NCBI GenBank assembly: GCA_020249435.1
Contig: JADCFQ010000030.1
Location: 27,531-91,530, forward strand
Direction: 5' to 3'
Origin: Roseomonas sp.
GTDB taxonomy: Bacteria; Pseudomonadota; Alphaproteobacteria; Acetobacterales; Acetobacteraceae
Length of the DNA stretch: 64,000 nucleotides
Part shown: piece by piece, positions 9,271 through 17,401 of the stretch
Numbering within the stretch: the stretch's first letter is position 1
How the letters are laid out: each line of letters opens with the position of its first letter
The notes under the pieces: model-generated
Told to the model about the DNA's origin: nothing
The model's input: the letters and a program-made list of their open reading frames with translations, nothing else
Database searches by the model: none
Translations under genes and position numbers: made by a program

Positions 9271-10248
9271 ATGGTTGATTTGCGTCTCACGCGCCGCAGC
9301 GCTTTGGCGCTTTTGGCCGCACCTGCCTTGGCGCGCGCGCAAGGTGCCGATGTTTGGCCATCACGCAGCATTCGCCTGGTGGTGCCCTTCGGGCCTGGTG
9401 GACCCACCGATGTCATGGCGCGGGTGATTGCGTCTGGCTTATCCTCGGCGCTGGGCAGGCCCGTGGTGGTGGAAAGCCGCCCTGGCGCCAGCGGCAATGT
9501 CGGCATTGCCCATGCGGCACGAAGCGCGCCTGATGGCTATACGCTGCTGGTGACGTCAACCGGTTTCGTCGTGAACCCGACCCTGTTTCGCAACCCTGGC
9601 TATGACATCGCCCGGGATTTCGCGCCGATCACGGAATTGGGCGCTTCGCCCAATACCATCCTGACAAAACCCGATAGCGGTATCAATTCGGTCGCTGATC
9701 TTGTGGCGCGCGCCAAGGCAACGCCGGGCGGGCTTAATATCGCCAATCCGGGCTTGGGTTCCACCCCGCATCTGACCGCGGAATTGCTGCGGCTGCGCAC
9801 CGGGATTGAATTGGTGCAAGTCACGCATCAAAGCGCGGCGCAGGCAGTGCAAGCGGTGCTGGCGGGCACGACGCCGATAGGTGTGGCCGCGCTGCCGCCG
9901 GCGCATGCGCTGATCAAGGCAGGCACCTTGCGTGCCTTGGCCATTACCGGGGACCAGCGCTGGCATGATTTGCCCGATCTGCCGACGATGGTGGAGCTTG
10001 GCTATGAGGGTTTCGTTTCCGAAACCTTTCAGGGCCTACCGGCGCCGGTCGGCACGCCGCAAGCCATTCTGGATCGCTGCGCACAGGTTGCGATTGCGCT
10101 GTTGAACGAAGCCGAGACTCGCAACCGGTTGCTGGGCGCAGGCTTCACGCTGAATGCTCGCGGGCCAGAGGGGCTGGCGCAACGCATTGCGCGTGAAGTG
10201 CCGCTTTGGCGCGATGTGATCGAAAAGGCGGGGATTCCGCGGGAGTAA
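9271..10248 (+). CDS. Tripartite tricarboxylate transporter (Bug) substrate-binding protein
   Basis: 325-residue periplasmic binding protein of the Bug/TctC family. A Tat-like leader (TRRSALALLAAPALARAQ) precedes the mature fold. Typical landmarks are SIRLVVPFGPGGPTDVMAR, RPVVVESRPGASGNVGIAHA, APDGYTLLVTSTGF and the domain-2 strand THQSAAQAVQAVLAG. An AAGGAG-like ribosome site (agaaggagag) precedes the ATG. No TctA/TctB membrane genes are adjacent, so this is an orphan component, as is common in this family. The ligand is probably a carboxylate but cannot be named. Confidence 0.93.
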   Translation: MVDLRLTRRSALALLAAPALARAQGADVWPSRSIRLVVPFGPGGPTDVMARVIASGLSSALGRPVVVESRPGASGNVGIAHAARSAPDGYTLLVTSTGFVVNPTLFRNPGYDIARDFAPITELGASPNTILTKPDSGINSVADLVARAKATPGGLNIANPGLGSTPHLTAELLRLRTGIELVQVTHQSAAQAVQAVLAGTTPIGVAALPPAHALIKAGTLRALAITGDQRWHDLPDLPTMVELGYEGFVSETFQGLPAPVGTPQAILDRCAQVAIALLNEAETRNRLLGAGFTLNARGPEGLAQRIAREVPLWRDVIEKAGIPRE

Positions 10249-10311
10249 GGCTGCGCTACTGGCGCAAGGGATGAGGGTGCCTTTCCGGGTGGGTCAGATC
10301 ACCTGATCGCC

Positions 10312-10716
10312 CTATGTCGGAAATAGCGCATGGATATCCGCAAGCGTCACATTGCCCGTCAGGATCACATCATCACCCGCGCCGCCATTGATGTTATTGG
10401 ATAGCCCATTGCCGATCAGCATGTCATTGCCAGCGCCACCTGTGATGGTGATGCCGGAAATGCCAGCCGTGATCTGAAGTGTCTCCACATGATCGGGCAT
10501 GGTCATGCTAACGGAGGTTATGATGGTATCCGCGCCACCTCCTGCGGTTTCGATAATCAGGTCCAAGGTGTCGCTTATGACGAAGACATCATTACCGCCG
10601 CCGCCGTCCAATGTGTCGCGGCCAGCGCCGCCGGTCAGTGTATCATTGCCACCAAGGCCGCTTAGCCGCGCATTCTCAGCCCCCACCCCGACCGTCAGCG
10701 CATCAGGCCCCGCCAA
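10312..10716 (-). pseudogene. RTX-type calcium-binding repeat fragment
   Basis: 134 codons made almost entirely of RTX nonapeptide repeats: GGNDTLTGGAGRDTLDGGGGNDVF, then GGAGNDMLIGNGLSNNINGGAGDDVIL (each read as shorter GGxGxDxL units). Such repeats bind calcium at the C-terminal end of secreted type I proteins. The frame is open upstream to an in-frame stop near 10788 but has no ATG there, only TTG at 10716, and the reading (PPTEPSKLAGPDALTVG) looks like mid-protein sequence. I read it as the truncated tail of a larger RTX protein. A short TTG-initiated secreted protein is the alternative. Confidence 0.55.
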
Positions 10717-10955
10717 CTTGGATGGCTCCGTAGGTGGCGCTTGCCATTGATATCCAGCCCAGCCATGCCTCGCCTGTCGCTCAAAGATGTTTCAGCCTTG
10801 TTATTCTTGTAAATTTGATCGACCAGAGTTATCGCACCGTTACTATGCAGCAAGAGGGAATGCTACCAGATTGTTCGAAACTGCCCAAAGCGAAGTGGAA
10901 ATTATGCAATTCTGAGCTGATTATGCACGCCCAAAATACAACCAAGCAAGGGGCC

Positions 10956-12035
10956 ATGATGTCCAGCACTGAAACTGCCACCGAAACCAAAGGCCCCATC
11001 CTGCTCGCGGCACCTGGCTTCACTGCCTGGCTCGCAGAAGCGCGCGTGAGTGTTGCGCTAACCACCTATCAGGCGGGCCGCATCATCCTGTTGGGGCTGC
11101 GCCCGGACAATAGCCTGCGCGCGCATGAAAGGCTGATTGAGCAATGCCAGGGGCTATGGACCAATGGCTCGGAGATTTGGGTCAGCGGCAAGACGATGCT
11201 CTGGCGCTTCGCCAATGCCGTGCCTGCGGGGATGATGACGCAGCGCGGCGCTGATCGGCTGTTCATCCCGCGGGAAGGGCGTGTGACCGGCGCACTGGAT
11301 ATTCACGATATCGGCCATGGCATGATTGGCGATATGGCTGCACAGGGGCCGATTTTTGTGGCGACCCAGTATAATTGCTTGGCGACCATCAGCGATCGCG
11401 CGGCGTTTCGCCCGCTTTGGCGCCCGCCCTTTGTCAGTGCGCTGGTGCCGGAGGATCGCTGCCACTTGAATGGGCTTGCGATGGATGGTGGCGTGCCGGC
11501 CTATGTAACGGCGGTATCGGCTTCCGATGTGCAGGATGGCTGGCGCGATCGGCGGCGCGATGGTGGCGTGGTTGTGCATGTGGAAAGTGGGGAGATCGTC
11601 GCGCGCGGGCTTTCCATGCCGCATTCACCGCGGCTGCATCAGGGCCGGCTTTGGGTGTTGAATTCCGGCCCCGGAGAATTGGGTGTGGTGGATCCGGCTG
11701 ATGGCAGGTTTGAAGCGGTGGCGTTTCTGCCGGGCTATGCGCGCGGGCTTGCGCTGATGGGGCGCTATGCGGTGGTTGGGCTTTCCCGCCCGCGGCGCAA
11801 TCAAACCTTTGAAGGTCTGGCCTTGGAAGAAGCGCTCAAGACGCGCGATGCAGCGCCGCGCTGTGGTTTGGTGGTGGTGGATATTGAAACGGGGCGCACG
11901 GTGCAGTGGCTCCGCTTTGAGCACACGATTGATGAGCTTTACGATGTCGCGCTGCTGCCTGGCGTGCGGCAGGCAGAGGCGTTGGGCTTTCAAGGTGATG
12001 ACCTGGCCGGGGCGATAGAGCCGGAGGTGGTTTGA
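10956..12035 (+). CDS. TIGR03032 family protein (function unknown)
   Basis: 359 residues with the character of the TIGR03032 family: LTTYQAGRIILLGLRP, FIPREGRVTGALDIHDI, FVATQYNCLATIS, MPHSPRLHQGRLWVLNSGPGEL (in parts) and RPRRNQTFEGLALEE. These resemble beta-propeller-like repeats. The start at 10956 or 10959 (ATGATG) was chosen for the ribosome site caagggg just upstream; the frame is open to 10734, but that extension lacks family character. No signal peptide is visible, so it is probably cytoplasmic. It diverges from the RTX fragment. The family has no established activity that I know of. Confidence 0.8.
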   Translation: MMSSTETATETKGPILLAAPGFTAWLAEARVSVALTTYQAGRIILLGLRPDNSLRAHERLIEQCQGLWTNGSEIWVSGKTMLWRFANAVPAGMMTQRGADRLFIPREGRVTGALDIHDIGHGMIGDMAAQGPIFVATQYNCLATISDRAAFRPLWRPPFVSALVPEDRCHLNGLAMDGGVPAYVTAVSASDVQDGWRDRRRDGGVVVHVESGEIVARGLSMPHSPRLHQGRLWVLNSGPGELGVVDPADGRFEAVAFLPGYARGLALMGRYAVVGLSRPRRNQTFEGLALEEALKTRDAAPRCGLVVVDIETGRTVQWLRFEHTIDELYDVALLPGVRQAEALGFQGDDLAGAIEPEVV

Positions 12036-12144
12036 GGAGCTTTTTGGTCGTTGCAAATTGGACTCAAAATCTTTCCGTCGCCTGGAGGCCAGCGCGGGCT
12101 GACGCTGATGATGGCGGCGACTTCGCTGGACGGGTGCCGTTACC

Positions 12145-12789
12145 TTACCCCATCTTCGCCTGAAGCTGCGTGAGCTCCGCCAAAAACCGCTCCGCCGCCA
12201 GCGCGGGCGGCCAGGGGCGCCAGGCTTCCCCCCCGTAGCGCGCAGCCAAAGGATCGCGCGCCAAAACCGCCGCGCGAATGCCAAGCGTCTCCCGCATTTC
12301 CGCTTCCGTCCACCCGGCGACATGCACAGCTTCCGCCGCCGCTGCCGCGATATCGGCGGCCTTATGCGCGCGTTTGTCTTCAACACCCCAGGGCGGCAAG
12401 CGGTAGCGCAAAGCGACCACCGCCGAGAGGCTTGCCTGCAAGGCCGCAAAACGCTCGCCCAAAAAGGGCTTGAGCGGCGAGATACAGTCGAAATTGATCA
12501 AGCCCTCATCCGCATCATGCAACAATTCGCGCAATTCCTCAGGCGGCGTCAGCCAATGGCGCGTGCGCTGGCGGCGGAGTTGCAGGACGAAAAGCGCGTG
12601 CTGCGCGACCGAAAGTGGCTCCGGCCAGATGGAATGCCCGCCCCAGCGAAAGGTCCGCGCAAGCCCCGTGGCGAGATCCTCATCCGTCCAATCGAAGGGT
12701 GTGGGGGAGAGCAGATCAAGCCGCCGCCCGGATGGCAAACGCACCCAGGCGCGTTCAGGGGCGGCGGCTTGGCGGGGCGGCATCTTCAA
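12145..12789 (-). CDS. HD-domain phosphohydrolase-like protein
   Basis: 214 residues with an HD-type metal-binding pattern: His in VAQHALFVL, the doublet HDADEGLI, and a downstream Asp in AHKAADIAAA. This resembles YfbR-like 5'-nucleotidases and related HD hydrolases, which cleave phosphomonoesters of nucleotides. The start ATG overlaps the upstream asparaginase-like stop by 4 bp, so the two are co-transcribed. An N-terminal stretch (WVRLPSGRRLDLLSPTPFDW) is shared with uncharacterised HD proteins of alphaproteobacteria as far as I recall. Substrate is unknown. Confidence 0.8.
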   Translation of the reverse strand: MKMPPRQAAAPERAWVRLPSGRRLDLLSPTPFDWTDEDLATGLARTFRWGGHSIWPEPLSVAQHALFVLQLRRQRTRHWLTPPEELRELLHDADEGLINFDCISPLKPFLGERFAALQASLSAVVALRYRLPPWGVEDKRAHKAADIAAAAAEAVHVAGWTEAEMRETLGIRAAVLARDPLAARYGGEAWRPWPPALAAERFLAELTQLQAKMG

Positions 12790-13781
12790 TAGGTCGCGAA
12801 AACGCGCCTGATGCCATCATGATCAAGCCCCTTGGTGAGCGCGAGCGAAAGCAGAATGCGCGCCTTTTGCGGCGTGAGATTATCGGCACTGATAAAACCG
12901 GATTTGTCGGCGCGCTCAGTGCGAAATGTGCGCCCCGATCCGGCACGGCTGGAAAGCACCAACTTCACACCGGCAGCGACCGCCGCCTCACCTGCCTTCA
13001 CCATGGCCGGCGTCACATAGCCAGGCGCGAAGCCCGCGGTGACAATACCCTTGGCGCCGGCGGCAACAAAGGCATCAATCGCCGCGCCATCCGCCCCGGC
13101 ATAGCAATAGGCGATGTCAACGCGCGGCAAAGCCTCCAGGCCGCTTACATCGAATTCCGTATCAGGTGCGATTTTGCGGATGGGCTTGCGATACCAGGCG
13201 ATCATATCGCCATCGGCATGACCCAGCGCGCCGAAATCCGCCGTGCGGAAGGTTTGCATCCGAAGGGTCGAGGTTTTGGTGACATCCCGCGCCGCCTGAA
13301 TTTCATCATTCAGCAGCACCAAGGCGCCAAGTCCGCGTGCTGTGGGATCGGCCGCGACACGAATGGCATTGACGATATTCATCGGCCCATCGCCGGACAG
13401 GGCGGATGCTGGGCGCTGCGCGCCGACCAGCACAACAGGAATGCTGATCTTCAGCGTGAGTGAAAGAAAATAAGCGGTTTCCTCAAGGCTTGCGGTGCCA
13501 TGGGTGATGACAATGCCGGCAAGCTTAGGGTCCTCCGCTGCAAGCCTGTGGCAAAGGCCAAGCAATTCCTTCCATTCCGGCCAAGCCAATTGCGTGGAGG
13601 GAATGGCGCGGAAGGGCACTGGCACAACATCCGCGACCAGCGCTGCCTCGGGGATGCGCGCCAGCAGACCATTCACATCCAGCACGGTGCCATTGGCCAG
13701 GTAATCCAGGATATCAAGCGGGCCCGTCCCCATCGAGGAAATGGTGCCGCCCGTGCCTATCACGGCGACGCGGGGCTTCAT
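12786..13781 (-). CDS. Asparaginase-like protein
   Basis: 331-residue protein of the asparaginase/glutaminase fold. The first Thr motif GTGGTISS (Thr13) is intact, VLVGAQRPASALSGDGPMN matches the central signature, and a conserved Lys occurs in DVTKTSTLR. The second active-site motif, normally HGTDT, reads HGTAS (residues 94-98): the Thr is kept but the conserved Asp is Ala. L-asparagine hydrolysis is therefore uncertain; a changed amidase substrate is plausible. No signal peptide is seen, so it is probably cytoplasmic. It is the first gene of a two-gene unit with the HD protein. Confidence 0.82.
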   Translation of the reverse strand: MKPRVAVIGTGGTISSMGTGPLDILDYLANGTVLDVNGLLARIPEAALVADVVPVPFRAIPSTQLAWPEWKELLGLCHRLAAEDPKLAGIVITHGTASLEETAYFLSLTLKISIPVVLVGAQRPASALSGDGPMNIVNAIRVAADPTARGLGALVLLNDEIQAARDVTKTSTLRMQTFRTADFGALGHADGDMIAWYRKPIRKIAPDTEFDVSGLEALPRVDIAYCYAGADGAAIDAFVAAGAKGIVTAGFAPGYVTPAMVKAGEAAVAAGVKLVLSSRAGSGRTFRTERADKSGFISADNLTPQKARILLSLALTKGLDHDGIRRVFATY

Positions 13782-13954
13782 GCCGCCACCTTTGGTGCCG
13801 CGGCGATTGGTCGTTCAATCATATGATCCATGGTCAACATCTCCTCTGCTGCCGCATAAGCCGGCAAGCAACGCGCTTTGGCAGCCAAGGCCGTAGCGTG
13901 ACCTGTTTTGCCCGATCGCGCCATGGGCCGCGCCGCGCGACTAGCGTCACACGC

Positions 13955-14404
13955 CTATTCCGCCTTGCGGTCCAGCACCGCCGTGGTCAGGCGCGACACA
14001 CAGGCCAGCTTGCCATTGGGCCGATGAATTTCCGTCTGCCAAACCTGGGTGCGGCGCCCCAGATGCAGCGGGCGGCAAAGGGCGGTGACAATCTCCCCCT
14101 CAGGCACGGCAGACACATGATTGGCGTTTACCTCCAGCCCCACCGCATTTTGGCCCTCGGGCAACGTCAGGGTGGTCGCGATGCTGCCGAGCGTTTCAGC
14201 CAGCACCACTGAAGCACCACCATGCAAAATCCCATAAGGCTGCACATGACGCCGATCCACCGGCATTTCGGCGCGCAGGAAATCGGGCCCGACCTCAAGA
14301 ATGCGGATGCCAAAGGCGCCAGGCAGGCTATTGGCCAGCCGGGCTTCGATGGCTTCCGCGGTGGCGGGGCGTTGCCAAATGGGCATGCCGGTGGTGCGAT
14401 TCAT
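13955..14404 (-). CDS. PaaI-family hotdog thioesterase
   Basis: 149 residues of the hotdog fold. The PaaI-type helix motif YGILHGGASVVLAETLGSIAT lies at about 76-96 (20 of these residues define the family signature HGG...E) and is followed by QNAVGLEVNANHVSAVPEGEI. Such enzymes hydrolyse acyl-CoA thioesters, often aromatic. The ATG at 14404 gives MNRTTGMPIW; Met7 is an alternative. It stands alone, about 170 bp from the asparaginase-like gene. The substrate cannot be told from sequence. Confidence 0.85.
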   Translation of the reverse strand: MNRTTGMPIWQRPATAEAIEARLANSLPGAFGIRILEVGPDFLRAEMPVDRRHVQPYGILHGGASVVLAETLGSIATTLTLPEGQNAVGLEVNANHVSAVPEGEIVTALCRPLHLGRRTQVWQTEIHRPNGKLACVSRLTTAVLDRKAE

Positions 14405-14749
14405 GCTGAACTTTCCTCTACCCTAAATGCCCCCATGCACCACCAAGCCTGTATTCCGTGAGACGGCCCTCCTTCCTTTCGGGAAGCTTCCGCCGCGATC
14501 GGACTACCGAGGGGTTATGTTGCGTCGGTAAACGAGACCATCTTGTGGCCCCGGGAGCAAGGGCCGCCATGACGATTACTTCCATCCATGTTTCGGGGAA
14601 GTTTATGACATATGCGGGTGGAGTCTCGAACCCGGTTCATTATTGTTCCTTGAAGGCGTCCAGGACCAAAATATTGTCCTGAATTGAAATGCGGCACCGA
14701 AATCAGTAGACATCATCTTGGTCTGATATGACCACCTCACGGGAAGGGT
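14405..14749. other. Intergenic region with no recognised gene
   Basis: About 345 bases between the divergent thioesterase and glycosyltransferase genes. It is visibly less GC-rich than its neighbours toward the right. A weak hairpin (AGGAC caaaatatt GTCCT, about 14661-14679) is the only local structure seen. No tRNA, no convincing small ORF and no clear promoter was identified. Confidence 0.5.
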
Positions 14750-16060
14750 TTGGGGTTGAGGGTTTTTCTGGACATTTCACACCTGATCAATGGGTCCTGG
14801 CGTTCCATGCCAACGGGTATTGATCGCGTGGAACTGGCCTATACGCGACATTGGCTCAAAAAAGACCCTGAGCGTGTGACCTTCTTGCTGAGGGGCCCGT
14901 TTGGCTCGGCAGTCGCAGTGCCGCGCAGCCTTGTGTCTGATCTTGTGCAGGCCTTGGAAACACGCCGGCTTGGTGCTCCCGGCTGGGAAGATTCGGCGGG
15001 GCCAGCCGCCCAGCTTGCACGTTCAGCGATACTTAGACTTTCACTAGGTCGTGGCATGCGGGACTTGGGGCGCGCTTTACGGGCGCCGGAAGAAAGCCTT
15101 TATGTGCTTGTTTCCCATGCATGGGCAGATCAACCCCGGCCAATCGCGGCCATCAAACGCAAAGGGGTGAAATTCATCCCCCTCGTGCATGATCTTATTC
15201 CGGTGAATTTTCCTGAATACACCTATCCCGCCGGGGTCAAGCGTCACATGCGCCGCATTGAAGCCTTCGCAGGTTTGGCGGATGGCATCATTGTCAATTC
15301 ACAAGCGACGGCAGATGATTTGGGGCCTCAATTGTCGCGAAGCGCCGAGCAGATGCCGCTTCTCTGCGCCCCGCTCGGGATTGATACGCCAATCCCTGAC
15401 CCAAATTACCCGGCGCCCGCCGGTGCGTATTTCATATGCATTGGCACGATTGAACCGCGCAAGAATCACCTGCTGCTGTTGAATACCTGGCGCGTGCTCG
15501 CAGAACGCCTTGGCGTTGAAGCGCCGAAGCTTCTGCTGATTGGTCGGCGTGGCTGGGAAAATGAAAACATCCTGGATATGCTGGACCGCTGCCCCGCAAT
15601 GATAGGCCTTGTGCGTGAATATAAGGGCCTGCCCGACAAAGCGGTTGCAAGCCTGCTGCAAGGGGCGCGGGCGCTGCTGTTTCCTTCCTTCACTGAGGGC
15701 TATGGCCTGCCGCTTGCCGAAGCGCTGGCACTTGGCGTGCCGGCCATTTGTTCAGACTTGCCGGCGCTGCGCGAAGTTGGCGGGGATGCGCCAGAATTTC
15801 TCGACCCGCTGGATGGGCTTGGCTGGCGCCGCCTGATCCTGAACTATGCGGAGCCCGATAGCGGGATGCGCGAAGCGCAATTGGAACGCATAAATCTGTG
15901 GTCGCAGCCGAGTTGGGAACAGCATTTCGCCTTGGTGGACCCATGGCTGCGGCAGATCGCTTCTGCGGGGCAGGCAAGGAAAGCACAGCTCAGCCCTGCC
16001 GAGACTGTCACTGGGGCTGCCGAAGCAAGGTCACCTGCGCCTTTGGCACAAGGCCCCTGA
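14750..16060 (+). CDS. GT4-family glycosyltransferase (group 1)
   Basis: 436-residue cytoplasmic glycosyltransferase of the GT-B fold. The C-terminal nucleotide-sugar domain is clear: GTIEPRKNHLLLLNTW, LLIGRRGWENENIL, and FPSFTEGYGLPLAEALALG followed by AICSDLPALREVGG. The N-terminus reads LDISHLINGSWRSMPTGIDR, a pattern of mannosyl/rhamnosyl transferases. No ATG start exists; TTG at 14750 or 14756 is used, and 14756 lies about 8 nt after gggaagg. It stands without other polysaccharide genes, so the acceptor is unknown. Confidence 0.88.
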   Translation: MGLRVFLDISHLINGSWRSMPTGIDRVELAYTRHWLKKDPERVTFLLRGPFGSAVAVPRSLVSDLVQALETRRLGAPGWEDSAGPAAQLARSAILRLSLGRGMRDLGRALRAPEESLYVLVSHAWADQPRPIAAIKRKGVKFIPLVHDLIPVNFPEYTYPAGVKRHMRRIEAFAGLADGIIVNSQATADDLGPQLSRSAEQMPLLCAPLGIDTPIPDPNYPAPAGAYFICIGTIEPRKNHLLLLNTWRVLAERLGVEAPKLLLIGRRGWENENILDMLDRCPAMIGLVREYKGLPDKAVASLLQGARALLFPSFTEGYGLPLAEALALGVPAICSDLPALREVGGDAPEFLDPLDGLGWRRLILNYAEPDSGMREAQLERINLWSQPSWEQHFALVDPWLRQIASAGQARKAQLSPAETVTGAAEARSPAPLAQGP

Positions 16061-16106
16061 GGCAACCTGGCCGGGCCGATCACGCTAGCGAAGAGGGTTA
16101 AAAGGG

Positions 16107-16134
16107 AATCAGCGCCATCATGGCGGCGCTGATT
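16107..16134 (-). terminator. Hairpin, probable terminator for the DUF2076 transcript
   Basis: Perfect 10-bp stem AATCAGCGCC / GGCGCTGATT with an 8-nt loop. On the minus strand it is followed by cccttttaa, a short T-tract, which fits termination of transcripts from the DUF2076 gene ending at 16291. It could also slow transcripts from the glycosyltransferase side, but no T-tract follows on the plus strand. Confidence 0.45.
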
Positions 16135-16218
16135 GCGGTTCGGTATAGGGCGCAAGGGTAAGGCCCGCATATTGAAGCATCTCCCATTCACTCGAAATCA
16201 TGGGATATGCTCCAAATT

Positions 16219-16268
16219 GAGTACGCTTTTCGCGTAGCCAAGTGATGCCACTTGGCTTGGAAATGCTC
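16219..16268 (-). repeat. Dispersed nested palindrome, copy D (diverged)
   Basis: Read on the minus strand this gives gagcatttccaag, inner stem CCAAGTG, loop gcat, CACTTGG, then ctacgcgaaaagcg. It aligns with copies A-C, with a perfect inner stem (16238-16244 with 16249-16255, extending to 9 bp), but the outer right arm is diverged and the CAAACAAA tail is absent. It lies in opposite orientation to copy B on the other side of the DUF2076 gene. Confidence 0.6.
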
Positions 16269-16290
16269 AGCTCGCGGGCCTTCCTATGGT

Positions 16291-16944
16291 TCAGATTTCT
16301 TCGTCACTCCAATCGGCACTGGCATCATTGCCGTAATCGGCGGTAGCATCCGGCTGCGCATCCCCGCCCCAGGGGGAGGCTGAAGGTACCGCATCCTGCG
16401 CGAAGCCGCCGGCCGAAGCTGCCTCAGCCGCGCCGCCGCTGCCAAGCGCGCTCATCAACATATTGCCCAGCATAATGCCACCAGCCACGCCCGCCGCTGT
16501 GGCAAGCGCGGTGCCAAGGAAGCCGCCACCCGGGCGCTGTTGCAGCGCCTGCGGGTTATGGCCGGGCGGGTAATAGGGCTGCGGGCGCGGCGGCATCGGG
16601 GCCGGGCGATTGCCGCCGAACAACCCGCCAAGCATGCCGCCCTTCTGCGCCTGGCCTTCACGGCGCGCGGCTTCCGCTTCCCATTCCAATTGCTGCATGC
16701 GGTTATTGGCTTCGATCAGCGCGGCTTCCTGCGCGAAGGCCGCTTGCGTGATGCGATAACGCGCTTCCGGATAGCGCGTGAAAAGTTCCGCGATCAGGCG
16801 ATCAGCTTCAGCGTCCATCGGCGGCAGGTTCGGCTTCTGCGCCGAGCTCGCACCCCAGGGGCCAGAGGGCGCACCGGCCACCGCCGCATTGCCGCTCATG
16901 CGCTCAACAAAGGCGGTGATGATCCGCTTTTCCTCATCATTCAT
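16291..16944 (-). CDS. DUF2076 domain-containing protein
   Basis: 217 residues beginning MNDEEKRIITAFVERM, the DUF2076 N-terminus. A helical region (LIAELFTRYPEARYRITQAAF, about 50-70) is followed by Pro/Gly-rich linkers, a glycine/alanine hydrophobic segment (GTALATAAGVAGGIMLGNML) and an acidic tail ending SADWSDEEI. The start at 16944 was chosen over the open extension to 17019 because that extension lies in repeat copy B. DUF2076 members are often described as periplasmic or envelope proteins, yet no signal peptide is visible here. It is flanked by inverted repeat copies D and B. Confidence 0.85.
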   Translation of the reverse strand: MNDEEKRIITAFVERMSGNAAVAGAPSGPWGASSAQKPNLPPMDAEADRLIAELFTRYPEARYRITQAAFAQEAALIEANNRMQQLEWEAEAARREGQAQKGGMLGGLFGGNRPAPMPPRPQPYYPPGHNPQALQQRPGGGFLGTALATAAGVAGGIMLGNMLMSALGSGGAAEAASAGGFAQDAVPSASPWGGDAQPDATADYGNDASADWSDEEI

Positions 16945-16967
16945 GGTGAAATCCTTCTCCCGACATT

Positions 16968-17041
16968 GAGCATTTTCAAGCCGCGTGGAAGCACGCGGCG
17001 GCCTCGAAAATGCGACCAAACAAAGGTTTGGATCGTGTCCC
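16968..17041 (+). repeat. Dispersed nested palindrome, copy B
   Basis: gagcattttcaag, inner stem CCGCGTG (16981-16987), loop gaag, CACGCGG (16992-16998), then cggcctcgaaaatgcg and tail CGACCAAACAAA (17013-17024). The outer arms gcattttc / gaaaatgc pair perfectly. Similarity to copy A continues to about 17041. It lies 24 bp upstream of the DUF2076 start codon, so it would be in that gene's leader or promoter. Confidence 0.8.
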
Positions 17042-17188
17042 GCACACGAAGGTGAGCGGGAAACGACCCAATGGCGCCGGCGGATTCGTGCCCGCCCGGC
17101 TGCACGCGCAGGAATTGGCCCGGGCGGGTCTGGCTTTCAAGCGCCTGGGCGCCAGTTCATCGAACTGACATGAAGCGGGCGGGTGAGG

Positions 17189-17344
17189 TCAGAAATCGCT
17201 GACACGCCCCTTCTGTTCCCAATCGCCAAAGCGGGTCGGTTCCGGGCCTTTTGGGCCGCCAATCTCCTTGGGTTTTGCGGGGGGCGCCTTGGCGGGCGGC
17301 GGCGCCGGGGCTGCCGGGGTTTCGGCGGTGGGTTTCTCGGTCAT
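17189..17344 (-). CDS. DUF1674 / succinate dehydrogenase assembly factor 4 homologue
   Basis: A 51-residue protein, MTEKPTAETPAAPAPPPAKA then KPKEIGGPKGPEPTRFGDWE and KGRVSDF. The C-terminal GPEPTRxGDWExKGRxxDF signature is diagnostic of DUF1674, the family of SDHAF4, which protects flavinylated SdhA before complex II assembly. The proline/alanine-rich N-terminus is variable in the family. The ATG at 17344 is divergent from htpX 57 bp away. No sdh genes are nearby. Assignment rests on the C-terminal motif, which is clear. Confidence 0.88.
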   Translation of the reverse strand: MTEKPTAETPAAPAPPPAKAPPAKPKEIGGPKGPEPTRFGDWEQKGRVSDF

Positions 17345-17401
17345 GACAAAAGGGCCTAGCGGTTTTAACGTGATTATTCGAGGGAAAAGGAAAGGCGCCT
17401 C

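Noticed and set aside
14615..14660. tRNA-like T-arm (ggttcgag on the minus strand)
   Set aside because: No matching acceptor, D or anticodon stems could be folded around it.
16945..17019. 25-codon N-terminal extension of the DUF2076 protein
   Set aside because: It is encoded by repeat copy B and the canonical MNDEEKR start lies at 16944.
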